Shown here one piece after another: positions 36,344 through 43,891 of a stretch of DNA of 64,000 bases (position 1 is its first letter; every line of letters starts with the position of its first letter). The position numbers and the translations under genes were made by a program. Origin of the DNA: an uncultured Bradyrhizobium sp. (GTDB lineage: Bacteria > Pseudomonadota > Alphaproteobacteria > Rhizobiales > Xanthobacteraceae); contig NZ_CAKZJO010000084.1 in the NCBI RefSeq assembly GCF_936943645.1, positions 62,001 to 126,000 of the forward strand, given 5' to 3'. The notes under the pieces were generated by a model. That model was not told where the DNA came from. It was given only the letters and a program-made list of their open reading frames with translations, and searched no databases.

Positions 36344-37639
36344 CTATGAACTCGCGGATTTCTTTCTCTTTTGGGTCGACTTCCGTTTAGAGGTCTTTCC
36401 TTTCGGCCCAGTGACGTCCCTCTTTGGCACCTTCAGCAGCTTTTCCGCCGGCTTGGATTTCTTGCGCGGGGTACCATCCGACGCCATCTCGATTGCTGGG
36501 TTCACGAGCCCCGACAGGTAGTTCTCCGTGAAATCGGTCCCAATCTCGATCCAGAGCGGGCTGTGATCCGACATCTGCCAAGTACGCCACTTCTTGTAGA
36601 GTTGCACTGACGACTTTGCCTGAAACTTCTTGTTCTTCTCAGGATCTTTCTTGGGCATGAGCGGCTCGTAGATTTCGAGATCCTCTTCTCGAAACACATC
36701 GGCATAAAGGTCAACGAGGCCTCCAGTATTGACCTTGAATCGCGGGTCCTTAACGCGAACCGCGATCTGATCATAGAAGTGGTCGCCGTCTTTTCGAACC
36801 CTGTCACCATCGATTTGTTCGGGAACCTTGAAACCCTGCCCCTTGAGTGCTTCCATCGTTTGGTGGTCAGGACTGACGACGTTGAAGTCGCCGAGCAAGA
36901 TGTAATTTTCGACATTTCCAAGATTGTCGATTTCCTGCTTGGTGTCCTCGTCCTGACGTTTGGCGAAGAACTCGACCAGCTTCTCGATTTCGGCAATGCG
37001 TCTCTTGAGCTGGGGGCCTGTATCCTTTCCGTAGTAGATGTGGACCGTGCAAAGGCTGAAGTGAAACCAGCCTGATTGAAATGCGACGAGAAACGGAGTT
37101 CGGGCAAATTGCTGCTCGACCTCTCTGGTCCTCGGCTTCGCTTTGACCGCTTTCTGGTCCTTTGGTGGTTTGACAACCTTTGGCGAGACGATGAGCTGGC
37201 CGTCCGGAAGAACCACCTCGCCAGCGATCTTGCGAAACCAGACTTTCTCCGTGTTGAAGATGAAGACCATGCGCTCGGCGTTGCCGCCTGGGCCCTCCGT
37301 CGCGTCCGTTGCGATGTAGTCCCATTCTCGTCCGAGGATGCGCATGACTTTCCGGAGCCCAGAAAGATCACGGTTGACCTCTTGGACCGCGACGAGATCG
37401 AAGGCCGAAATCATTTCGGCGATGTAGTAGAATGATTCCCTCAAGCGAAATCCAAAGCCGAATTTGTTGGAATCGAAGTCGCGGAGATTCCACGTTGCCA
37501 ACAGGAGAGTGCCGTCGCTCTTGCGTCTGCGAACTTCGTTGAGGGATGATCGAATCTTGATCAGTCTTTCGATGCAGCGCTTCGCGGCTGTTGGATCTGC
37601 CTTCAGAAATGCACGAAGTTCGGTGTAGTTGTTCGACAT
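36344..37639 (-). CDS. Endonuclease/exonuclease/phosphatase-fold protein with basic tail
   Basis: A 431-residue protein. The EEP fold shows LLATWNLRDFD (metal-binding Asn/Asp), AVQEVNRDL (metal Glu), ILLGDFNVVSP near the middle and MSDHSPLWIEI (Asp-His) at the end of the domain. An insert of about 40 residues rich in Lys (KDQKAVKAKPRTR) lies between. The last ~50 residues are highly basic (KKSKPAEKLLKVPKRD... KRKSTQKRKKS), suggesting nucleic-acid binding. GC is about 45-50%, well below the neighbours, suggesting acquired DNA. GAGGGA upstream supports ATG 37639. DNase, RNase or phosphatase activity is undetermined. Confidence 0.8.
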   Translation of the reverse strand: MSNNYTELRAFLKADPTAAKRCIERLIKIRSSLNEVRRRKSDGTLLLATWNLRDFDSNKFGFGFRLRESFYYIAEMISAFDLVAVQEVNRDLSGLRKVMRILGREWDYIATDATEGPGGNAERMVFIFNTEKVWFRKIAGEVVLPDGQLIVSPKVVKPPKDQKAVKAKPRTREVEQQFARTPFLVAFQSGWFHFSLCTVHIYYGKDTGPQLKRRIAEIEKLVEFFAKRQDEDTKQEIDNLGNVENYILLGDFNVVSPDHQTMEALKGQGFKVPEQIDGDRVRKDGDHFYDQIAVRVKDPRFKVNTGGLVDLYADVFREEDLEIYEPLMPKKDPEKNKKFQAKSSVQLYKKWRTWQMSDHSPLWIEIGTDFTENYLSGLVNPAIEMASDGTPRKKSKPAEKLLKVPKRDVTGPKGKTSKRKSTQKRKKSASS

Positions 37640-37892
37640 AATCCCTCGCAATAAAAGGCGTTGGTCGCCGCTGCCGGGATGCAAGGCTTGTTGCTAGCAA
37701 CGATTTTGAAGTGCCCGCTCTATCGACAGCTGCGCAATCGGAAGTTGAATAGAGCCACACTCTTCTTACGGGCGTTTTTCCTGTCAATACAACCAAATGT
37801 CGCAGTGGTGAATGGTGCCAATTTCGGCGAGAGCTCGAAGAGCGCGGGCATGACAGCGCGAAAAGCTGACGTCCGCGTCTCTCTAAACAGCC

Positions 37893-39629
37893 CTATCTCG
37901 CATGCAGCAGCGCCAGCAGCACCACGACGGCGCAGGCGAGCACGGCCGAGGTCAGCTTCCAGAACATCAGCGGGCTGCGCTCCAGGAGGGGCGTTATCCG
38001 CGTGTCGAGATAGGCCGGATTGGGCGTGCGCAGCTCGTAGACGAACTCCGAGAGATCCTCATGCCGCTTGTACGGATCTGGATGCAGCGCGCGCCGGAGC
38101 GCACCATCGACCCAGACCGGCACGTTACGGTCCTCGTCTGCAGGGCGATATTTGAGCTTCCGCACATCCGCCTTTCGCCGGATCCTGGCGACCTGGGTGC
38201 CGTAAGGTAGCTTTCCCGTCAGCATCTGGTAGCAGATCACGGCGAGCGAAAACATGTCGGAGCGCGGCGAGCCGCCCTGCCCAAGAAAATACTCCGGTGC
38301 CGTGTACTGGACCGTGCCCAGGATTTCGTCAGCTTCCTCCAGCGGCGCAGCCTCCGCGACGCCGGCGACCCTGACCGATCCGAAGTCGATGATCTTGGCG
38401 GTGCCGGTCTTGTCGATCAGGATGTTGTCGGGTCTGAGGTCCTGGTGCAGCATCTCCATGCGATGGAAGGCGCGCAGGCCCGCGGCGATCTGCTCGATGA
38501 TGCCGCGCACGGTTTCGAGATCGGGGCGTGGATTGTCGGTCATCCACTGCTTCAGGGTCTGCCCCTCGACGAATTCCGTCGCGACATAGAGATAGCCGCG
38601 CCGTCGCGACTGTGACAGCGGCTTCAGAACGTGCGGACTGTCGATCCGGCGCGCGATCCACTCCTCCATCAAGAAGCGCTTGAGATAGGCGGCATTGTCG
38701 CGCAAATCGACCGATGGCAGCTTGAGCGCGACCGGCTGCTCGGTTTCGGTGTCGACGGCAAGATAGATGTGACTGCGGCTGCTGCCGTGGATCTCGCGGA
38801 CGATCCGATAGCCGTCGAAGATCGCCCGCGGCTCCGGCAACGCGGGAAGCGGCAACTCCGAGGTCTGATTGAAAATGCCGGCCGGCTCGCGCTGCGGCAC
38901 CGTGTCGATGCGAATGATCTGGACGGTGATGTTGTCGTCGCTGCCGCGCCGGTAGGCCTCCTCGGCGATCGCCTTTGCCGCGACGTCGAGCTCGGCGGCA
39001 TGCTCGTTCAGCGCGCTGGTGACGAAACGCGCGTCGACGAATTCATAGGCGCCGTCGGTCGCCAGCAGGAAGGTGTCGCCGGCTTCGACCTCGAATGCCT
39101 GGTAGTCGATCTCGAGCTGCGGATTGATCCCGAGCGCGCGGCCGAGATAGGTCTGCTCGGACGAGACGATGATGCGGTGATCGTCGGTCAGCTGCTCCAG
39201 CGCCTTGCCGGCGACGCGGTAGATGCGGCAGTCGCCGACGTGGAAGATGTGCGCGGTGGTCGCCTTGATGACCAGGGCGCTGAGGGTGCAGACATAGCCC
39301 TTGTCGCGGTCATAGGCATATTGGCTCTTGCGCGTCTGCGCGTGCAGCCAGGAATTGGTGGCATCCAGCACGCGGCGGGCGGACGTCTTGACCGTCCAGG
39401 ATTCCGACGTGCAGTAATAGTCCATCAGGAAGCTCTTGACCGCCGACTCGCTGGCGATCTGGCTCACGCTGCTGCTGGAGATTCCGTCGGCGAGGACCGC
39501 GGCGATGCCCTTCAGGCCGAGCAGCGGCTCCTCTGGAATCAGGACGCCGTGGAAATCCTGGTTGACGGGCTTGCGGCCCTTGTCGGAGTGCTGGCCGACC
39601 GAAATCAGGAGTCCGGGGGTCATCGTCAT
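37893..39629 (-). CDS. PP2C phosphatase-Ser/Thr kinase fusion, membrane-anchored
   Basis: A 578-residue bifunctional protein. Residues ~10-240 are a PP2C phosphatase (VNQDFHG, VLADGISS, HVGDCR, LATDGAYEF, GSDDNITV; metal-binding aspartates all present). Residues ~270-540 are a Ser/Thr kinase with VALKLP, HQDLRPDN, DFGS and APEYF. The glycine-rich loop is weak (EIHGSSRSH) and HRD is HQD. A C-terminal membrane helix follows (FWKLTSAVLACAVVVLL). The start is ATG 39629 or 39623. The gene follows the FNT channel by 59 bp with a strong hairpin in the gap; it likely signals in nitrate/nitrite metabolism, as co-localisation suggests. Confidence 0.88.
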   Translation of the reverse strand: MTMTPGLLISVGQHSDKGRKPVNQDFHGVLIPEEPLLGLKGIAAVLADGISSSSVSQIASESAVKSFLMDYYCTSESWTVKTSARRVLDATNSWLHAQTRKSQYAYDRDKGYVCTLSALVIKATTAHIFHVGDCRIYRVAGKALEQLTDDHRIIVSSEQTYLGRALGINPQLEIDYQAFEVEAGDTFLLATDGAYEFVDARFVTSALNEHAAELDVAAKAIAEEAYRRGSDDNITVQIIRIDTVPQREPAGIFNQTSELPLPALPEPRAIFDGYRIVREIHGSSRSHIYLAVDTETEQPVALKLPSVDLRDNAAYLKRFLMEEWIARRIDSPHVLKPLSQSRRRGYLYVATEFVEGQTLKQWMTDNPRPDLETVRGIIEQIAAGLRAFHRMEMLHQDLRPDNILIDKTGTAKIIDFGSVRVAGVAEAAPLEEADEILGTVQYTAPEYFLGQGGSPRSDMFSLAVICYQMLTGKLPYGTQVARIRRKADVRKLKYRPADEDRNVPVWVDGALRRALHPDPYKRHEDLSEFVYELRTPNPAYLDTRITPLLERSPLMFWKLTSAVLACAVVVLLALLHAR

Positions 39630-39639
39630 CACCAGGAGA

Positions 39640-39672
39640 GGGGAGCCTCACCCTGCTCGGGCGAGGCTCCCC
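39640..39672 (-). terminator. Hairpin between the FNT channel and the kinase-phosphatase gene
   Basis: GGGGAGCCTC (39640-39649) and GAGGCTCCCC (39663-39672) form a 10-bp perfect stem with a 13-base loop. It is only 10 bases from the kinase start, where the ribosome site should be. No purine-rich ribosome site is visible in front of the ATG; the hairpin may attenuate transcription or hide the start. Confidence 0.6.
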
Positions 39673-39688
39673 TGTCGAGATGTTTCGC

Positions 39689-40528
39689 TCAGGCGACGAC
39701 GCGCGGCTTTACAGCCTTGTCGACCTGGCGCTTCGGCAACGTCATGATGTGCGTGGCATAGAGGGTCATGCCGGTGAAGGCGAGGCCGCCGACGAGGTTG
39801 CCGAGCACGGTCGGGATCTCGTTCCAGATCAGATAGTCCATGATCGAGAACTTGGCGTGGAGCATCAGTCCCGACGGGAACAGGAACATGTTCACGACGG
39901 AATGCTCGAACACCATGTAGAAGAACACCAGGATCGGCATCCACATCGCAATGACCTTGCCGGGGACTGAGGTCGAGATCATGGCGCCGACGACGCCGGT
40001 CGAGACCATCCAGTTGCAAAGCATGCCGCGCATGAACAGCGTCGCCATGCCGGCCGCACCATGCGCGGCGTAGCCGAGTGTTCGGCCCTCGCCGATGTTG
40101 CCGATCGCCGCGCCGACCTTGTCAGGCGCCTGCGTAAAGCCGAACGTCGTGACGAAGGCCATCATGAAGGCGACGGTGAAGGCGCCGGCGAAATTGCCGA
40201 CGAAGACGAGGCCCCAGTTGCGCAGCACGCCGCCAAGGGTGACGCCGGGGCGCTTGTCGATCAGGGCGAGCGGCGCAAGCACGAAGACGCCGGTCAGTAG
40301 GTCGAAGCCCAGAAGATAGAGCATGGAAAAGCCGACCGGAAACAACAGGGCGCCGATGATCGGCTGGCCGGTGTTGACGTTGATCGTGACGGCGAACCAG
40401 GCCGCTAGCGCGAGGATCGCACCGGCCATATAGGCCCGGATGACCGTATCCCGGGTGGACATGAAGATCTTGGACTCGCCTGCATCCACCATCTTGGTGA
40501 CGAATTCCGAAGGCGCGAGATACGACAT
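39689..40528 (-). CDS. Formate/nitrite transporter family channel (NirC-like)
   Basis: A 279-residue protein with six membrane segments. The FEHSVVNMFLFPSG segment carries the central histidine of the FNT family, and GNFAGAF and GNLVGG the helix-break motifs. It probably moves nitrite (or formate) across the inner membrane; context favours nitrite. AAAGGA about 8 bases upstream supports ATG 40528. Its leader has a sigma-54 promoter match and an ANTAR-type hairpin (see 40751-40797). The kinase-phosphatase follows. Confidence 0.9.
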   Translation of the reverse strand: MSYLAPSEFVTKMVDAGESKIFMSTRDTVIRAYMAGAILALAAWFAVTINVNTGQPIIGALLFPVGFSMLYLLGFDLLTGVFVLAPLALIDKRPGVTLGGVLRNWGLVFVGNFAGAFTVAFMMAFVTTFGFTQAPDKVGAAIGNIGEGRTLGYAAHGAAGMATLFMRGMLCNWMVSTGVVGAMISTSVPGKVIAMWMPILVFFYMVFEHSVVNMFLFPSGLMLHAKFSIMDYLIWNEIPTVLGNLVGGLAFTGMTLYATHIMTLPKRQVDKAVKPRVVA

Positions 40529-40674
40529 CAATGGTTCCTTTGCTCGTATGAATGAAGGTACGTTCGTTCCGGGCGGCGCAGTTATTGGCGCATCCTTTCC
40601 GCGCGTATTGGCGAGCCGGCAACGAGCGGACCCCAGGAGCACAAGATTTCGCGTGGATCGCGTCACGACGACTG

Positions 40675-40689
40675 CGCCGGGGGCCGGCG
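40675..40689 (-). promoter_or_regulatory. GC hairpin in the FNT leader
   Basis: CGCCGG-GGG-CCGGCG, a 6-bp perfect stem, 62 bases after the hexaloop hairpin in the predicted FNT leader (minus strand). It occupies the position of a possible terminator or anti-terminator. Confidence 0.45.
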
Positions 40690-40750
40690 GAGCACGGTCA
40701 AGCTTTCCCCGCGTTTCAGCCCCAGGAGGCCTCAACATTTCGGCGAACCG

Positions 40751-40766
40751 CAGTCGTCGTTGACTG
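40751..40766 (-). promoter_or_regulatory. ANTAR/NasT-type hexaloop hairpin, FNT leader
   Basis: On the minus strand CAGTC-AACGAC-GACTG forms a 5-bp perfect stem with a hexaloop having A at position 1 and G at position 4, the consensus of RNA targets of ANTAR antiterminators such as NasR and NasT. It begins about 6 bases after the predicted sigma-54 start. The loop AACGAC is identical to the one before narK. Confidence 0.65.
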
Positions 40767-40782
40767 AGTGATCGAGGATGAA

Positions 40783-40797
40783 GCAATCCACGTGCCA
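40783..40797 (-). promoter_or_regulatory. Sigma-54 (-24/-12) promoter of the FNT gene
   Basis: Read on the minus strand TGGCAC-GTGGA-TTGC, an exact match to the TGGCAC-N5-TTGC sigma-54 consensus, with GG-N10-GC spacing. Predicted start is near 40772, giving a ~243-base leader. Consistent with RpoN-dependent nitrogen control. Confidence 0.7.
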
Positions 40798-40965
40798 ACC
40801 CATGTGGTTGGCCGTGGCTACCTCTCTCGCGCGGGTTTGATGCAGATGAGGCGGCTATTTCAGAGCCCAAAGCCTGCCGGAGCCCTGAATCGTCGCCATC
40901 CCTGTCTTCGTTCTGGGCCTGCACGCGATCGTTTCGCCCCTTCCGCAACGACCTCTGCCCATTTC

Positions 40966-40980
40966 TTGTGCGTCGCACAA
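40966..40980. promoter_or_regulatory. 15-bp palindrome, candidate activator site
   Basis: TTGTGC-GTC-GCACAA, perfect arms of 6 bp around GTC. The same 15 bases recur in front of narK (45656-45670). It lies 114 bp upstream of the nrtA -24 GG and 177 bp upstream of the FNT -24, so it could serve both divergent units. The arms run opposite to the enteric NtrC site (GCAC-N-GTGC), so I do not name the protein. Confidence 0.6.
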
Positions 40981-41085
40981 AGTCTGGGCGATCCGCTGGA
41001 TTTGCGAGCGCATCCGGAGTCAGTGGCACGGACGACATCGGAAGCAACTAGCTGACATTTTTATGTTTTTTAGAATGGCTCGGCT

Positions 41086-41101
41086 TGGCATGCTTCTTGT
41101 T
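41086..41101 (+). promoter_or_regulatory. Sigma-54-like promoter of nrtABC
   Basis: TGGCATG-CTTC-TTGTT: the -24 element has one change from TGGCACG and the -12 element reads TTGT rather than TTGC. Predicted start is near 41111, giving a ~146-base leader to nrtA. Confidence 0.5.
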
Positions 41102-41112
41102 TGGGAGGGGTC

Positions 41113-41130
41113 GACGCCATCGACGCCGTC
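41113..41130 (+). promoter_or_regulatory. ANTAR/NasT-type hexaloop hairpin, nrtA leader
   Basis: GACGCC-ATCGAC-GCCGTC: a 6-bp stem with one mismatch, hexaloop with A1 and G4. It begins about 2 bases after the predicted start. From here about 47 bases of leader align without gaps to the narK leader at roughly 35 positions. A GC hairpin (TCCGGG-CCTT-CCCGGA, 41167-41182) follows 36 bases later. Confidence 0.65.
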
Positions 41131-41256
41131 CCTCGAAGATCTCCATCCGAATCGTGACCTTCGCCATCCGGGCCTTCCCGGAGACGCGTCCCCGTGCGCG
41201 TTGGGGGAGTTGGCATGCGCGGATGGTCCTTCGGTCACAAAGGAGCATCACATTCA

Positions 41257-42720
41257 ATGACGAAGCCAACTGACAAGTCCTTGCGCGGCCGCCATAAGAG
41301 CAATCTTCTCGGCGAAGCTGGCGCGAACCCGCTCACCGGTCTCGACCGTCGCACTTTCCTTGCCGGGGGCGCTGCCGCCGCGGCTTACGCGATCTCCGCC
41401 GGCCGGGTGTGCGCGGCCACTCTCAAACCAGAGAAGGAAGAGCTAAAGTTCGGCTTCATCAAGCTGACCGACATGGCGCCGCTGGCTGTCGCCAAGGAGA
41501 ACGGCTACTTCGAAGACGAGGGCCTGTTCGTCACGCTGGAAGCACAAGCCAACTGGAAAGTTCTGCTCGACCGCGTCATCAGCGGCGAGCTCGATGGCGC
41601 GCACATGCTCGCCGGCCAGCCGCTGGCTGCCACGATCGGCTTCGGTACCAAGGCCCATATCATCACCCCGTTCTCGATGGACCTCAATGGGAACGCCATC
41701 ACGGTCTCGAACGAGATCTTCGCATTGATGAAGCCGAGCATCCCAAAGGATGCGAGCGGCAAGCTCTTGCACCCGATCAAGGCCGACACGTTGCGGCCGG
41801 CCGTCGAGAAGCTGAAGGCCGACGGCAAGGCCTTCAAGATGGGCATGGTGTTTCCGGTCTCGACCCACAATTACGAGCTTCGTTACTGGCTCGCTTCGGG
41901 CGGCATCAATCCCGGCTACTATTCGGCCGAGGACGTGACCGGAACGGTCGCGGCCGAAGCGCTGCTCTCGGTAACGCCGCCGCCGCAGATGCCGGCGACC
42001 CTCGAGGCCGGCACGATCAACGGCTATTGCGTCGGCGAGCCCTGGAACCAGGCTGCCGTCTTCAAGGGCATCGGCGTGCCCGTGATCACCGACTACGAGA
42101 TCTGGAAGAATAACCCGGAGAAAGTATTCGGCATCACCGCGGCATTCGCCGAGAAGAACCCGAATACGGTGCTTGCTCTCACCAAGGCGCTGATCCGCGC
42201 TGCAATGTGGCTGGATGAGAATGCCAATGCCAACCGCGCCAAGGCGGTCGAGCTGCTCTCGAGGCCGGAATATGTCGGGGCCGACAAGGCGGTCATTGCC
42301 AATTCGATGACCGGCACCTTCGAATATGAGAAAGGCGACAAGCGGCCGATACCCGATTTCAATGTCTTCTTCCGTTACTTCGCCACCTATCCGTACCTGT
42401 CCGATGCCGTCTGGTACCTGACCCAGATGCGCCGCTGGGGACAGATCGGCGAAGCCAAGACCGATGCGTGGTATCACGACACGGCGAAGAGCGTGTACCG
42501 TTCCGACCTGTATCTGGCCGCGGCCAAGCTTCTGATCGCCGACGGCAAGGCCAAGAAGGAAGACTTCCCCTGGGAAACGGACGGCTACCGCCCGCCGACA
42601 TCCGAGTTCATCGACGGCATCACCTACGATGGCCGCAAGCCCAACGCCTACATCGACAGCCTGAAGATCGGTCTGAAGGGCAAGCAGAAGATCGACGGCG
42701 CCAAAGTCATCGACGGCTGA
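41257..42720 (+). CDS. nrtA: Nitrate ABC transporter, substrate-binding protein NrtA
   Basis: A 487-residue NrtA/SsuA-type binding protein with a twin-arginine signal (LDRRTFLAGGAAAAAYA) after a 30-residue leader. The domain starts LKFGFIKLTDMAPLAVAKE, with AGQPLAATIGFG and GYCVGEPWNQAA, where nitrate-contacting residues lie. ATG 41257 (AGGAG about 12 bases upstream) is preferred over a longer frame from 41194. Its leader has the regulatory elements described above. Followed by nrtB after 70 bp with a strong hairpin between. Confidence 0.93.
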   Translation: MTKPTDKSLRGRHKSNLLGEAGANPLTGLDRRTFLAGGAAAAAYAISAGRVCAATLKPEKEELKFGFIKLTDMAPLAVAKENGYFEDEGLFVTLEAQANWKVLLDRVISGELDGAHMLAGQPLAATIGFGTKAHIITPFSMDLNGNAITVSNEIFALMKPSIPKDASGKLLHPIKADTLRPAVEKLKADGKAFKMGMVFPVSTHNYELRYWLASGGINPGYYSAEDVTGTVAAEALLSVTPPPQMPATLEAGTINGYCVGEPWNQAAVFKGIGVPVITDYEIWKNNPEKVFGITAAFAEKNPNTVLALTKALIRAAMWLDENANANRAKAVELLSRPEYVGADKAVIANSMTGTFEYEKGDKRPIPDFNVFFRYFATYPYLSDAVWYLTQMRRWGQIGEAKTDAWYHDTAKSVYRSDLYLAAAKLLIADGKAKKEDFPWETDGYRPPTSEFIDGITYDGRKPNAYIDSLKIGLKGKQKIDGAKVIDG

Positions 42721-42729
42721 GAAATCGCA

Positions 42730-42753
42730 GCCGGGCCGCGGTTGCGGCCCGGC
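42730..42753 (+). promoter_or_regulatory. Intergenic hairpin between nrtA and nrtB
   Basis: GCCGGGCCGC and GCGGCCCGGC form a 10-bp perfect stem with a GGTT loop, 10 bases after the nrtA stop. Such hairpins between a binding-protein gene and its permease often raise binding-protein mRNA levels (inference). Confidence 0.7.
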
Positions 42754-42790
42754 GTCCTGCTCGTAATCCGGCGGTGGACACCAAGGGAAG

Positions 42791-43885
42791 ATGCAAATGG
42801 CATTGGTTAGCGAATACGTTGACGTCAGCGCTGAAGAGGCAAAGCGCGCGCGGCGCGAGCGAATGCTCGCGCGCATCAATAGCGCCGCCGTCTATCTGAA
42901 CATTCTGGGCCTCGGTTGGCTTGCGCCGCTCGCGCGCATCGCTGCCGGCGACATCGTCAAGCCTCAGTTGAAGGAGTTGCGCCAGGGATTGCTGGTGCCG
43001 CTTGTCGGCATCGGCGTCTTTCTCCTCGCCTGGGCCCTGGCTGCACCGCAGGTCAAGACCTCGCTCGGCGCCATTCCCGGGCCAGCCGAAGTGTGGGTCC
43101 AGGCAAAGAACCTCTATGCCGACCATCGTGCCGAGCGTGCCAAGCAGGCGGCATTCTACGAGCGCCAGGATGCGCGCAACGCCAAGGCCGTCATCGACGG
43201 GCATCCCGAGGAAGTTCGGCATCGCAACTATGCAGGCAAGCCAACTTATTTCGACCAGATCATGACCAGTCTCATGACGGTCGCGCTCGGCTTCGTGGTT
43301 GCGACGCTTGTTGCCGTTCCGCTCGGCATCCTCTGCGGCCTGTCCAAGACCATGAATGGCGCACTCAACCCGCTGATCCAGATCTTCAAGCCGGTGTCGC
43401 CTCTCGCCTGGTTGCCGATCGTGACGATGGTGGTTTCGGCACTCTATGTGAACCCGTCGGAATTCCTGCCGAAATCGCTGGTCATCTCCGCGATCACAGT
43501 AACGCTCTGCTCGCTCTGGCCGACGTTGATCAACACCGCGCTTGGCGTCGCCTCGATCGACAAGGATCTGCTCAACGTCGGGCGCGTGCTGCAGTTGCCG
43601 ACGTGGCGTACGATCACCAAGCTGGTGCTGCCGAGCTCGCTCCCGCTGATCTTCACCGGTCTGCGGCTTTCGCTCGGCGTCGGCTGGATGGTGCTGATTG
43701 CGGCCGAGATGCTGGCGCAGAATCCGGGCCTTGGAAAGTTCGTCTGGGACGAGTTCCAGAACGGCTCGTCGCAATCGCTCGCGCGGATCATCGTGGCGGT
43801 GCTGACCATCGGCATCATCGGCTTCCTGCTCGACCGCGTGATGTACGCGTTGCAGTCTGCCTTCACCTTCTCAAGCCAGCGCTGA
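42791..43885 (+). CDS. nrtB: Nitrate ABC transporter permease NrtB
   Basis: A 364-residue permease. It has an unusually long N-terminal part before the core (about 150 residues, with a basic helix KRARRERMLARIN, a first membrane helix near 70-85 and a charged stretch ERQDARNAKAV). The core has five or six helices and an EAA loop around DLLNVGRVLQLPTWRTITKLVLPSSLPL. It forms the nitrate pore with NrtC. The nrtC start is 6 bp downstream. Confidence 0.92.
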   Translation: MQMALVSEYVDVSAEEAKRARRERMLARINSAAVYLNILGLGWLAPLARIAAGDIVKPQLKELRQGLLVPLVGIGVFLLAWALAAPQVKTSLGAIPGPAEVWVQAKNLYADHRAERAKQAAFYERQDARNAKAVIDGHPEEVRHRNYAGKPTYFDQIMTSLMTVALGFVVATLVAVPLGILCGLSKTMNGALNPLIQIFKPVSPLAWLPIVTMVVSALYVNPSEFLPKSLVISAITVTLCSLWPTLINTALGVASIDKDLLNVGRVLQLPTWRTITKLVLPSSLPLIFTGLRLSLGVGWMVLIAAEMLAQNPGLGKFVWDEFQNGSSQSLARIIVAVLTIGIIGFLLDRVMYALQSAFTFSSQR

Positions 43886-43891
43886 GGTCGC

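Noticed and set aside
40966..40980. TTGTGC-GTC-GCACAA as a FixK/NnrR or NtrC box
   Set aside because: It is 15 bp rather than 14, and the half-site orientation is the reverse of the NtrC consensus; left as an unknown site.
41167..41182. The GC hairpin in the nrtA leader as a classic terminator
   Set aside because: No T-run follows; it is only a candidate partner of the ANTAR hairpin.
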